Below are positions 34,416 through 43,531 of a DNA stretch of 64,000 nucleotides, one piece after another. Source of the DNA: VXOZ01 sp965220045 (GTDB taxonomy: Bacteria; Chloroflexota; UBA11872; VXOZ01); contig OZ244803.1 in assembly GCA_965220045.1 (NCBI GenBank), forward strand, positions 1,054,001 to 1,118,000. The letters are read 5' to 3'. The number at the start of each line of letters is the position of its first letter. Positions within the stretch are counted from its first letter, which is position 1. The position numbers were made by a program, and so were the translations under genes. Below the pieces are notes generated by a model. The model saw nothing but the letters and a program-made list of their open reading frames with translations. It had not been told where the DNA came from and ran no database searches.

Positions 34416-35102
34416 ATGGCCAGCACGGTTCTAATAGTCGAAGACGATCGCGACACGGCAAAACTTGTAAGCCTTTACCTCAAACGTGACGGGCACAAGG
34501 TCCTTAGCGCTCATGACGGCGTTGAGGGTTTACGTCTTGCCAGAGAAGCGCGTCCCGACCTGGTTGTCCTGGACTTGATGCTCCCGAGACTGGATGGGAT
34601 AGAGGTCTGCGGGAGAATCCGAAAGGAATCCACCGTGCCGATCGTCATGGTGACCGCACGGGTAGAGGAAGAAGACCGGCTCAAAGGGCTGGATTTGGGG
34701 GCCGATGACTATGTGACGAAGCCCTTCAGTCCACGGGAGTTGGCGGCGCGCATCAGGGCCGTGTTGCGCCGCACTGCCAAGGAGGAACTCGAGCGCGGAC
34801 CGGCTGAGGTGGCATGGAACGGCGTAACGGTCGATCTCCATCGCCGTACGGTCCTGGTGGACGACCTCAAGGCGTCGCTCACTCCCACGGAATTTCGCAT
34901 CCTTGTCATGCTTATCAAAGAGCCGGAACGGACGTTCTCGCGCGAACAGATCATCGACCGGGTCTTTGGCTTCGACTTTCAGGGCTTTGACCGCACGGTG
35001 GACGCCCACGTGGCCAACATAAGGCGCAAGATCAGGCCTTTGGACGGCCCGGACCACATCCAGACCGTTTACGGAGTGGGCTACAGATTCAGCAATGACT
35101 AG
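34416..35102 (+). CDS. OmpR/PhoB-family response regulator
   Basis: 228 residues from the ATG at 34416 ('MASTVLIVEDDRDTAK'). An upstream in-frame ATG adds 11 residues unlike the family. The receiver domain has acidic pair D10-D11, phospho-acceptor D53 ('LVVLDLMLP') and Lys in 'DYVTKPFSP'. The C-terminal winged helix ('LTPTEFRILVMLI', 'VDAHVANIRRKI', 'TVYGVGYRF') binds DNA. It overlaps the kinase gene by eight bases. Likely targets are the RND and secreted-protein genes just upstream, by position only. Confidence 0.95.
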   Translation: MASTVLIVEDDRDTAKLVSLYLKRDGHKVLSAHDGVEGLRLAREARPDLVVLDLMLPRLDGIEVCGRIRKESTVPIVMVTARVEEEDRLKGLDLGADDYVTKPFSPRELAARIRAVLRRTAKEELERGPAEVAWNGVTVDLHRRTVLVDDLKASLTPTEFRILVMLIKEPERTFSREQIIDRVFGFDFQGFDRTVDAHVANIRRKIRPLDGPDHIQTVYGVGYRFSND

Positions 35103-36519
35103 GTGGTTCTTCAGTCTTCAGTTCCGGCTCATCGTTGCCTTTGCTTGCGTACTGGTGCTGGCGTTGGCAGCCGTTGGCATCTATAGCGGCTTGGCGGCGG
35201 ACCGCGAAGTGCGTGATTTACGCAAGGCCTCGAACAAGGCTGCTTTCGCAAGGATTCATGAAGCGTTTACGGACTTCTATGCAAGCAGAGGCAGCTGGAA
35301 TGGTGTCGCGGGCACCGTTGAGCGCGTTAGTTTTCTGACGGGACGCAATGTCGCGATTCTCGATACGGAAGGCAAGACTATTGTCGCTACGAGCAGGTTG
35401 AACAGAAACGATCCCACCCTTGAGCAAGATGACTACACGCTATCGCGCATCGTGGTAGACGGCGACCACGTGGGCTCTGTCCTCGTGGGGCCGTTGGCTT
35501 CCCAATACACGTCTAAACCGTCGAGAGGTGCGGCACGGTTGCCCATTCAAGGCGAACCGTGGCGTGAGATTCAGGACCCTTCGTTGCGCCGCTTCTCCGA
35601 AACCGCGATCCAGTCGCTGCTTTGGTCGGGCCTCGTCGCTGGATTGGGAGGCATTCTCGTCGTTTCATTGCTTTCCCGCAGGATGCTGCGGTCGGTGCGT
35701 ACGCTGACGAGCGCGGCGCAGAGACTCGGCAGTGGCGATCTCACACAACGGGTAGCCGTCTCTGGGCGAGACGAAATCGGAGAGCTGACAAGCACGTTCA
35801 ATGCCATGGCCGAGGGTCTCGAGAACGCCGAGCGGCAACGCCGCAACATGGTCGCTGACGTTGCCCACGAGCTTCGCACTCCCCTCACAAACATTCGCGG
35901 GTATGTGGAAGCCGTGCGCGATGGGGTGCTGGATGCCGATGAGACAACCATGGAGAACATTCACCAGCAGACGATGTACCTGGCGCAACTCATAGAAGAC
36001 TTGCGTTTGCTGGCGGAAACTGAAGCCGCCGGCTTTCAGCTCAATCTCGAACCGGCAGTGCTGGATGAAGTAATCGCGCAGTCCGTTGAAGCTTTCCGGC
36101 CACAGACGGATGCGAAGGGGATTCAACTTGCTTGGACTGTTCGCCCGGGCGACACAACGGCAACGGACCGAGTCGTACAAATGGACCGCACCCGCATTGA
36201 GCAAGTAATGAATAATCTCCTGCAGAATGCGGCCACGCACACGCCTGCAGGCGGACGAATTGACATAACAATTGAGGCAGCGGCAGACTTTGTATCGGTA
36301 AGCGTTGCCGACACCGGTGAGGGCATTCCCAGCGAGGACTTGCCCCGTGTCTTTGCCAGGCTCTATCGCGTCGATCCCTCGCGCGCCCGCAGTACCGGCG
36401 GCGCGGGATTGGGGCTGACCATAGCGAAGCACTTGATCGAGGCGCACGGCGGTACGATCCGTGTGGAGAGCACATTGGGTGAAGGTAGCCGGTTCATCTT
36501 CACTTTGCCACATTCCTGA
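35095..36519 (+). CDS. Sensor histidine kinase (HAMP, HisKA, HATPase_c)
   Basis: 474 residues. Membrane helix 1 is at about 12-32, an extracytoplasmic sensor domain at 35-170 (PAS-like: 'GRNVAILDTEGKTIVATS') and helix 2 at 173-193. A HAMP domain follows (195-245). The phosphorylation site H258 is in 'DVAHELRTPL'. The ATPase has the N box 'NNLLQNAATH', G1 'DTGEGIP' and G2 'GAGLGL'. The sensor is typical of small soluble-signal or envelope-stress kinases. It phosphorylates the regulator encoded just upstream. Confidence 0.95.
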   Translation: MTRWFFSLQFRLIVAFACVLVLALAAVGIYSGLAADREVRDLRKASNKAAFARIHEAFTDFYASRGSWNGVAGTVERVSFLTGRNVAILDTEGKTIVATSRLNRNDPTLEQDDYTLSRIVVDGDHVGSVLVGPLASQYTSKPSRGAARLPIQGEPWREIQDPSLRRFSETAIQSLLWSGLVAGLGGILVVSLLSRRMLRSVRTLTSAAQRLGSGDLTQRVAVSGRDEIGELTSTFNAMAEGLENAERQRRNMVADVAHELRTPLTNIRGYVEAVRDGVLDADETTMENIHQQTMYLAQLIEDLRLLAETEAAGFQLNLEPAVLDEVIAQSVEAFRPQTDAKGIQLAWTVRPGDTTATDRVVQMDRTRIEQVMNNLLQNAATHTPAGGRIDITIEAAADFVSVSVADTGEGIPSEDLPRVFARLYRVDPSRARSTGGAGLGLTIAKHLIEAHGGTIRVESTLGEGSRFIFTLPHS

Positions 36520-36885
36520 AGGCAAACTCCCCTCTCGCAAAGTTAGAATCCCTAATTGCTGCGCACCATCCGCACTGAGTGCTTTGCCAGGGTCGGCACG
36601 ACGCTGTCAAAGCCCGATTGGGCTCCCCCATCTGCCGCTAGCCTAAAGCCATCTGTCGGCACGGGGAAGGTGAATGAGCACCTAAGCGGCGTTCCTGCAT
36701 GCGCGCACCCAGCGTACTTGTATGCACAGCGTGGGTACTCAGCGATGTTCATCTGGCCTTCTGCAGAGTAGTCAAGCCGCTTCACGGGATCGAGCATCCT
36801 CTTGACGGTGAGTTCAAACCGTTAGATACTCGAAGTTAGGGGGGTCTTCAAACTTGGAGACGCGCGTGCGATTAAGGAGGGCCGC
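36520..36885. other. Intergenic region upstream of the lipoprotein triplet, 366 bases
   Basis: No gene is supported. A candidate promoter lies at 36802-36830, listed separately. Confidence 0.5.
36802..36830 (+). promoter_or_regulatory. Candidate promoter for the lipoprotein triplet
   Basis: -35 TTGACG (36802-36807), a 17-base spacer and -10 GATACT (36825-36830) lie about 55 bases before the first start codon of the triplet. Confidence 0.5.
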
Positions 36886-38334
36886 ATGGTTGCGGTGCGA
36901 TCGTCTGATTCTCCTTTTCCCGAGGCAGTGGCGAACCCGCCGAATACGGCGGAGACTCTAACGCGGCGGACAGTGTTGGGCCGTGCTCTCCTTGGAGCGC
37001 AGGTACTCCTGTTGGCCGCTTGCGGCGGCGATGACGAGGTTGACGCGGAGCAGCCGCGCGCCGCGCCCACGGCGCCGCAAGCTGCAGTGCCGCCGGCGCG
37101 AGAACCGGCAACACTCACGGTCGCCTCTATGCTGTTTGAATTCACTGCGGTAGTAGACAGGGCCGTTGACGAGTGGAATACTGGTGAGCTGCCCGGCGCC
37201 TCTGAGAACATCCGGCTAGAGCGCCTCACGATTCAAACTTCCTCGCAGCAGGGGCCGCAGGAGTTTCACGAGCATCTAAAAGAGAGAGTTCAAGCATTCC
37301 TGGCCGAGCGGGATTCTGCCGGCACGCCGCTGGACCTGCTGATGGTCAATCGTCTCTTCGATTTCCCCTGGGCCTTTCGCAGCGGCATCATCCAGCCGCT
37401 TGATCGTCTCCTGCAGCAAGACGGCAGCGATTCCTTAGCGAGGTTCTTGCCCCCGGCCCTGGATTTGGTGCGTTTTAGGGGCCAGATGATGGCATTGCCC
37501 GTTTCCTTGGGCGCCGGCGTAACGCGGTTTAACCCCAGGCACTTTGAAGATGCGGGCTTGCCAGTGCCCGACATCGGCTGGTCCCGTGAAGAATTCATTG
37601 CCGCGGCACTGCGACTCACACAAGATACCGACAACGACGGCAAGATTGACTCCTGGGGATTTCGGCCTATTGATAATTTCGTGAACTGGCTGCCATTCGT
37701 CTTGCAGGAGATGGATGGGGACGTCGTAGATCTGAATACTGGTGAAGTGCACCTCACGGACCCGGCGGCTTTGCACGGCCTGCAGTTCTGGGATGACTTG
37801 GGGAGAAAACATGGCATTATGCCCCATGGCGCCGATGTGACGGCGGATCTTTTCAGTTTTCCATTTTGGAATCGGCATCCCAGCGTTTTCTTCTATTATT
37901 TCGCTTCGCCCGGCAGTGTTTTTGCGGGCAAGCAAGCTCCGCTCCCTGCCGGACCTCGGGACGTTACGCCGTTGATGTTGGGCGCTTCCTTGGCGATACC
38001 CGCTAGCGCCCGCGATACCGCCCAGGCCTACGCGGCGCTGGTCCCGCTGGCAAGCTATCTCGGCGAGCGCTTCTTACTACCGCCGGTGATTTCCGGACAA
38101 CAGTACATTGAGAAGCCGCAGTCCGGCTACATCAATCTCTTGCTGCCGGAATATGAACGGCAGCTCGCGTTGCACACATTAAAAACTGCCCGCCCATCGC
38201 CGCTTGCCAGTAGTTTTACGATGCTCTTTCAACTGTTCGAGAAGCTGACACTGCCGCTTGCACGCGGTGAAATGGTGGTAGAACAAGCCGCGCAAAAAGC
38301 GCAGAACTGGCTGCAAGCCTACGTAAACGAATAG
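36886..38334 (+). CDS. Orphan solute-binding lipoprotein with calcium-type loop (paralogue 2 of 4)
   Basis: 482 residues with AGGAGG before the ATG. A long n-region (1-26) precedes 'LTRRTVLGRALLG' and the lipobox 'LLAAC' with C46, then 'GGDDEVDAEQ'. The loop D247-T-D-N-D-G-K-I-D255 leads into 'SWGF', as in EF-hand-like sites of sugar binders. Shared landmarks are 'PLDRLLQQD', 'GQMMALPVSL', 'WLPFVLQEM', 'GIMPHGADVTAD' and the end 'LTLPLARGEMVVEQAAQKAQ'. It is first of three tandem paralogues with no permease or ATPase gene next to them. Probably an extracytoplasmic solute binder. Ligand unknown. Confidence 0.88.
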   Translation: MVAVRSSDSPFPEAVANPPNTAETLTRRTVLGRALLGAQVLLLAACGGDDEVDAEQPRAAPTAPQAAVPPAREPATLTVASMLFEFTAVVDRAVDEWNTGELPGASENIRLERLTIQTSSQQGPQEFHEHLKERVQAFLAERDSAGTPLDLLMVNRLFDFPWAFRSGIIQPLDRLLQQDGSDSLARFLPPALDLVRFRGQMMALPVSLGAGVTRFNPRHFEDAGLPVPDIGWSREEFIAAALRLTQDTDNDGKIDSWGFRPIDNFVNWLPFVLQEMDGDVVDLNTGEVHLTDPAALHGLQFWDDLGRKHGIMPHGADVTADLFSFPFWNRHPSVFFYYFASPGSVFAGKQAPLPAGPRDVTPLMLGASLAIPASARDTAQAYAALVPLASYLGERFLLPPVISGQQYIEKPQSGYINLLLPEYERQLALHTLKTARPSPLASSFTMLFQLFEKLTLPLARGEMVVEQAAQKAQNWLQAYVNE

Positions 38335-38510
38335 ATAAGAATGCGGCTGGATAGCGTTGCTTCTCTTGGAGATTGGCATTGGGGTAGGTAGCGATTGCCT
38401 CGTAGAGAAAGTGCCAAACCAGACGCGAAACCGGTCTAGCGACGCCATTGGGGCGCCAATGATGCTGCCGCTGGTCAGCGGCTTCACATTGAGAAATGGG
38501 GAAATCTCTC

Positions 38511-39917
38511 ATGACGAGACGTGAATTACTTGGCAGTGCCTTGCTAGGCGCGCCAGTCGTCCTCTTGGCTGCCTGCGGCGGCGATGACGAGGAAGAGCCC
38601 GAACAGCCGCGCGCCGCGCCGGAGGCCCCGCAGGCTTCGGCGCCGGAGGCGCCGCAGGCCTCTGTGCCAAAGGTCTCGCGAGAGCCCGTGACGCTGCGGC
38701 TGGCCGCCATGTCGGACGGGAACGCATCGCCTCTCGACGATGCCATTGAGCGGTGGAATGCAGGTGCAGTGCCAGGTGCGCCGGAAGACGTTCAATTGGA
38801 GCGCGTCCGGATAAACATCGCGCGACCTCGTGACCCATTGGAACTCATCAAAGGCGCGCAGGTCGCACTCTCGGCGTTTCTGAGCGAGCAGGATTCTGCC
38901 GGCACGCCGCCGGACCTGCTCATAGTCAGCATGTTTTTCGACATTCCCTGGGTGTTGCGCAGCGGGCTTGTCCAGCCCATCGACCGGTATTTACAGCAAG
39001 ATCGCTCGGGGCCTTCAGAGAAGTTCCTTCCCCCTGCCCTGGAGTTGGTCCGCTATCGAAGCCAAACGATGGCCCTGCCCATTGCGCTGGATGCCGGCGT
39101 GGCACGGTACAAAGCTAAGCAGTTCGCGGATGCCGGACTGCCTTCTCCTGCAAAGGGCTGGACCCGTGAGGCATTTGTCGCCGCCTCTCAAAAATTGACC
39201 GAGGATACCGACAGTGATGGCACAGTGGACAAGTGGGGATTCAATCCGAACAAATACTTTTTAAACTGGTTGCCGTTTGTCTTGCAGGAACTGGATGAGG
39301 ATATTCTCAACGCACACACTGGCGCTGTGCGTCTTACGGATCCGGCGGCGCTGCTCGGGCTGCAATTTTGGGACGAACTGGTGCGCGTACACGGCATTAT
39401 GCCCCATGGTGCGACGGTGACGGCAGACCAATTCGATTTTGACTTCTCAAGCCTGCTTAACGGCATACTCTTTTTTCGGTACTTTCCTCCCAGCACCATG
39501 CTGGCGGGCCAACAAGCCCCGTTGCCGGCCGGGCCGCGGGACGTAACGCCGCTAACAGTGTCACAGGTTGCGGCAATTCCATTCGTCGCGCCCGATCCCG
39601 CCCTTTCTTACGAGACTCTGATGCCTTTCGCGCTTGATCTCGGTTCGCGTCTTCTCATGCCACCAGTGATCGCGGGACAGCAGCATATTGAAAAGCCCAG
39701 CACCGGCTATTTGGATCTCATGTTGCCGCCCGAGGACCGGGAGCTCGTCTTCCACCTGCTCGATACCGCCAGACCATCGCAACTAGCAAGCAGTTTCTAC
39801 ATGATATTTGAATTATTTGAAAGGCTGACGCTACCCCTCGCGCGCGGCGAGATGGATGTTGTGCAGGCTGCCCAGCGAGGGCAGGACTGGCTGGAGTCCA
39901 ACTTTAATGAGCCGTAG
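38511..39917 (+). CDS. Orphan solute-binding lipoprotein with calcium-type loop (paralogue 3 of 4)
   Basis: 468 residues from the ATG at 38511. This start is preferred because GGGGA lies eight bases before it and it gives the family start 'MTRRELLGSALLG'. An ATG five codons earlier has a poor site. Lipobox 'LLAAC' with C22, then 'GGDDEEEPEQPRAAP' with a short 'EAPQAS' duplication (38-51). The loop is D232-T-D-S-D-G-T-V-D240, then 'KWGF'. It is closest to paralogue 2, sharing 'QDSAGTP.DLL' and 'RSG..QP.DR'. It lies 176 bases after paralogue 2, so the two could share a transcript. Confidence 0.88.
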   Translation: MTRRELLGSALLGAPVVLLAACGGDDEEEPEQPRAAPEAPQASAPEAPQASVPKVSREPVTLRLAAMSDGNASPLDDAIERWNAGAVPGAPEDVQLERVRINIARPRDPLELIKGAQVALSAFLSEQDSAGTPPDLLIVSMFFDIPWVLRSGLVQPIDRYLQQDRSGPSEKFLPPALELVRYRSQTMALPIALDAGVARYKAKQFADAGLPSPAKGWTREAFVAASQKLTEDTDSDGTVDKWGFNPNKYFLNWLPFVLQELDEDILNAHTGAVRLTDPAALLGLQFWDELVRVHGIMPHGATVTADQFDFDFSSLLNGILFFRYFPPSTMLAGQQAPLPAGPRDVTPLTVSQVAAIPFVAPDPALSYETLMPFALDLGSRLLMPPVIAGQQHIEKPSTGYLDLMLPPEDRELVFHLLDTARPSQLASSFYMIFELFERLTLPLARGEMDVVQAAQRGQDWLESNFNEP

Positions 39918-40073
39918 GTGGTCCATTCGTCTGGACTTGATTCAATGAAATGCCGGTGCCCAAGTGTGGATCGGTCTCAAGCGGTTTCCTGAACATTCAG
40001 TAAACAACGGATTGCATTTCTAAGAGTGACGCTTTGACACATTTCTCATGGCTATGCTAGCCGGAGGATCCCA

Positions 40074-41462
40074 ATGACTACAGAAAAACGCTTGACAAGG
40101 CGAGAATGGCTCGGAGGCGCGCTGCTCGGTGCTCAACTTCTCTTGCTGGCTGCTTGCGGGGGCGATGATGAAGACGACGACCAGGAAGCGCGCCCCGCGC
40201 CGACGGCGCAGCAGGGCTCCGTGCCGCAACCCTCAAGAGAGAAAGAGATACTCACGCTTGCCATGTTTCGCAGAGGGGGCCCGATGACGGAGGCAATTCG
40301 TCATTTGAATGAGGGTAGAGTGGCTGATGTCCCAGACAACATTGAACTGCAAGATGCTGAGCTGACGTTTTCGAGCACTGGGAATCTAGAAGCCACACAG
40401 GATGCAGTAGCTGCCGCCCTTGCCGCGCAAATCTCTGCAGGCACTGTGCCAGACCTGATGTCTTTTGACTGGCTGATTGACTTTCCGTGGCTCTTCAAGA
40501 GCAATCTCTTGCAACCCTTGGATCGCTTCATCCAGAATGACGCAAGCCAACCCTTGGAGCAGTTTTTTCCTCAATCCATTAAGCTTGTACGATTCCAGGG
40601 TCAAACGATGGCACTGCCAACCAGGGTAACTGCTGGCGTTGCGCAGTACCTTCCCGATTTCTTCTCCCAAGCGAATGTTGCCCCACCGCAGCTAGGATGG
40701 ACGCGTGATGACTTTGTCGCTGCGGCGCAGCAGCTCACGCAGGACACGAGTGGCGATGGCACAGTGGACCAGTGGGGCTTTGGCATGAGCAACTTCTATG
40801 CTGACTGGTTGCCCTTCGTATTGCATGAGACAGGCAAAGACGTTATCGACTTAGAGACCGGTGTGGTCAACCTGACCGATCCGGCGGCATTGCGCGGGCT
40901 GCAATATTGGGATGATCTTGGACGGGTGCACAAGATTATGCGCTATGGGCAGGAGATTGCATCGCATCCACCGGGAATTCGCCGCCCGTATCGTCCCAGC
41001 CGGACTGGCATCCTCTTTCAGACTGCCTTCGATATTAGCAGTACTGGCGACCGTGAACTGGCGTCCATCCCTGCGGGGCCGATGGCAGGCACACCGCTTA
41101 TGCTCTTTGATATAACTGCGATTCCCGCGGGTGCGAGAGACCCCAGTCTTTCTTACAGCGCTCTCGTTCCCCTTGCGTTGCACTTTGGTGAGCGCAGCCG
41201 GCTGCCAACAGTGAAGACGAGCATAGAGCACATCACTTCGCCAGGTTCACGAGACCACCTCAATATCCTGTTCCTCGAGCATCAGCGAGAGGTAGTCCTT
41301 GACATCCTCAGCAACGCACACCCATCGTATGTGGCGAGTAGCAATGCCATCAATAGCTGGCTCTTCAATAATCTGACACTGCCGTTGGCGCGCGGGGAAG
41401 TGACAGTGGAACAGGCGGCGCGGCAGGCGCAAGACTGGCTGCAATCCTACATCAGAGAATAA
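40074..41462 (+). CDS. Orphan solute-binding lipoprotein with calcium-type loop (paralogue 4 of 4)
   Basis: 462 residues with GGAGG before the ATG. 'LTRREWLGGALLG' and lipobox 'LLLAAC' with C28 are followed by the very acidic 'GGDDEDDDQEARP'. The loop is D224-T-S-G-D-G-T-V-D232 with 'QWGF'. Its third position is Gly rather than Asp/Asn and its second carboxylate is Ser, so metal binding may be weaker. The C-terminus 'LTLPLARGEVTVEQAARQAQ' is the family's most conserved block. It is the most divergent of the three tandem copies, with a different 250-300 region ('HPPGIRRPYRPSRTG'). Confidence 0.87.
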   Translation: MTTEKRLTRREWLGGALLGAQLLLLAACGGDDEDDDQEARPAPTAQQGSVPQPSREKEILTLAMFRRGGPMTEAIRHLNEGRVADVPDNIELQDAELTFSSTGNLEATQDAVAAALAAQISAGTVPDLMSFDWLIDFPWLFKSNLLQPLDRFIQNDASQPLEQFFPQSIKLVRFQGQTMALPTRVTAGVAQYLPDFFSQANVAPPQLGWTRDDFVAAAQQLTQDTSGDGTVDQWGFGMSNFYADWLPFVLHETGKDVIDLETGVVNLTDPAALRGLQYWDDLGRVHKIMRYGQEIASHPPGIRRPYRPSRTGILFQTAFDISSTGDRELASIPAGPMAGTPLMLFDITAIPAGARDPSLSYSALVPLALHFGERSRLPTVKTSIEHITSPGSRDHLNILFLEHQREVVLDILSNAHPSYVASSNAINSWLFNNLTLPLARGEVTVEQAARQAQDWLQSYIRE

Positions 41463-41572
41463 CGGAGTTTTCATCTGAAATTGCTTGAACTGAAACGCAT
41501 AGACTGCAGATAGATGCGGTAAGATAGGCACAGAAGAAATGCAGCGCCTATGCAGCGGGGAGGGCGCCCATA

Positions 41573-43081
41573 GTGCGTGACTTTAACCGGCGAGAACTCG
41601 TAGCGGCGAACCAAGACGACGTCCTGATCATGGTGTCGGATATCCGCTCGACCCTGCTTGCGGGGTTTGTAGGCGGTATCGGCATCATGAGCGCCTTTAT
41701 TGGGGCTGCCGTTGTCTTCGCCAGCCTTTGGGAGCTCTTGCGTCCCTTCTACTTCGGCATTCTCATTGCCGCGGTTGGGCTTGTGATCTTTATCGCGTTT
41801 CTTGGCCTCACCGGGTACTTCGTCCCGGAACTCCTCAATGCAAGGGTCGTGGGGACCTTCATTGCCATCATGCTGGTGCTGATTTTTGCCGTGGCTGCGC
41901 TCATGGCAGATACGTCGGGTCCGACCGTGTTTACCGATACCGGGGGATTGCTGCTGAAAATGGCGCTTGGCATTCCAGTGCTAATTGGCAGACTTTGGGT
42001 GGTTGTGCTGGCAGGTGGGATACTTGGGACTGTGGTAGCCGCGGTGCAGCGGGACGCCTTGCAGAAGGAAAAGCGCATGCGCCTCTATTTCACATCTGTC
42101 TTTACGATTGATGTCGAGCCCCACACCTTCCTCGCAATTATGGGCGGCAACGTGCTGGCGATCAGCGCAATAACCGCCGCATTTTCGCCGCCGCTTACGA
42201 GCGGTCTCGCGGCCTCCGTGGTGCTGACACCGGTGTGGGTGCAGGCCGGCTTTCTCTTTCAAACATACTGGCGGCCGCTCATGCTGCGCGTGTTGGATAG
42301 GCGCGTAGGGCAAGAAGTCTGGTTTCGCCGGAACATCGGTCTGATGGAACTCTTGCAAGGGGAGGACTCCGACCTGACGGGCGCGACTTTCATGTCGGCC
42401 GGTGTGGATTCGGACAGAATGGTGGCGCAGGTAACCGGCTATTTCCGACACCCGGACCAAATGAAGCGTGTGCAAGAGAGCGCCATGCGTATTCGCGGAC
42501 TAACCGCAGTGGAGGTGGAAGACCTCGCCGTCAAAGAAGCCGAGGAGGAACTGGCACTTGAGGATGGGACTATCGGGTTGCGGTGCCCGAAGTGCCGCGC
42601 ACCGGTTCCCGATCAGCGCCTGTTCTGTACAGAGTGCAGGACGTTTGTGCAAAACGAGGACCTCGGCCACAGGGCGCACTTTCTCCCGCGCTTTCTCGCG
42701 GCGTCGCTGGACCTTAGTGTCCCGGTAGGGCTCATCCTTCTGTTCGGACTCACCGGCTTTAATCCGGCGGACGGATACAACTTTCTCACTGTTTTCTGGC
42801 AATACATTTTCATGCCCCTCGTCTACGGCATATTCTTCGTCACTTTCTTGGTTAGGGGTACTACGCCGGGCAAGTCATTATTTGGGTTGGAAGTGATCCT
42901 ACTGGGACAACAACGATACCCTGGTTTCAAGACCATGCTGCGGCGTGAGGTGGTCGGCAAATTTGTCAGCCTGCTGCCCCTGACGTGGGGCTTCCTGTCC
43001 GCCTTCTGGGACAAGAACGCTCAGACGTGGCACGACAAGATGGTCGGCACTGTGGTCGTACGCGATCCGGACGTGTGGTAG
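41573..43081 (+). CDS. Membrane protein with zinc ribbon and RDD domain
   Basis: 502 residues. The GTG at 41573 follows GGGGAGG. The N-terminal half has about six hydrophobic helices (25-235), then a soluble part (250-345). A zinc ribbon 'CPKC..(15-16)..CTEC' near 343-362 precedes a C-terminal RDD domain with 'RFLAASLDLSVPVGLILL', 'RGTTPGKSLFGLEV' and 'NAQTWHDKMVGTVVV'. RDD proteins are often linked to ion or small-molecule movement. It starts 110 bases after the lipoprotein triplet on the same strand and might anchor or serve those proteins, which is inference. No transporter signature is seen. Confidence 0.75.
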   Translation: MRDFNRRELVAANQDDVLIMVSDIRSTLLAGFVGGIGIMSAFIGAAVVFASLWELLRPFYFGILIAAVGLVIFIAFLGLTGYFVPELLNARVVGTFIAIMLVLIFAVAALMADTSGPTVFTDTGGLLLKMALGIPVLIGRLWVVVLAGGILGTVVAAVQRDALQKEKRMRLYFTSVFTIDVEPHTFLAIMGGNVLAISAITAAFSPPLTSGLAASVVLTPVWVQAGFLFQTYWRPLMLRVLDRRVGQEVWFRRNIGLMELLQGEDSDLTGATFMSAGVDSDRMVAQVTGYFRHPDQMKRVQESAMRIRGLTAVEVEDLAVKEAEEELALEDGTIGLRCPKCRAPVPDQRLFCTECRTFVQNEDLGHRAHFLPRFLAASLDLSVPVGLILLFGLTGFNPADGYNFLTVFWQYIFMPLVYGIFFVTFLVRGTTPGKSLFGLEVILLGQQRYPGFKTMLRREVVGKFVSLLPLTWGFLSAFWDKNAQTWHDKMVGTVVVRDPDVW

Positions 43082-43531
43082 GCTCTTCCTCTCAAACTTC
43101 GCATACACCTCCGAGTTACTAAGACTCATCTCAAAGATGCACTGTTTCGTGCAGACTTGCCCTGCGACAGGCCCGTACTGAGCTTGCCGAGGTGCTCTGG
43201 GCGAACGGACTTGCGATTAAGCCAATCGGGTTGAGCCTGTCTATGCACAATTGCTCGTCGATACGAACTGAGATTTGGATTCTAGGGTGAAGCTGTCACA
43301 GCTGTTTGCATGTATTGGCGAGCGATACGGTCGAATTCTATAGTGATGGCTTTAAGTGGGGACACATTCGAGCTCATCGCTGGTATTGTGCTCTTGAAGA
43401 GGCGCGAATCTGCCGAGCCGGCCGCTTCCCCAAAGGCAACTGGATTGCGCGTTGCTTCCTTGCGTCAGTCTGCCGGATGCGTCACACTTAACGCAGGTCT
43501 GGTGTGAAAAACCAAGGCGGATAGTGCACCC
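43082..43531. other. Intergenic region upstream of ispG, 450 bases
   Basis: I see no supported gene. TTGGCG followed after 18 bases by TATAGT near 43314-43343 could be a promoter, but it is about 190 bases from ispG. Confidence 0.4.

Noticed and set aside
43306..43491. 61-codon frame upstream of ispG
   Set aside because: No ribosome site, no family resemblance and overlapping alternative frames of the same quality.
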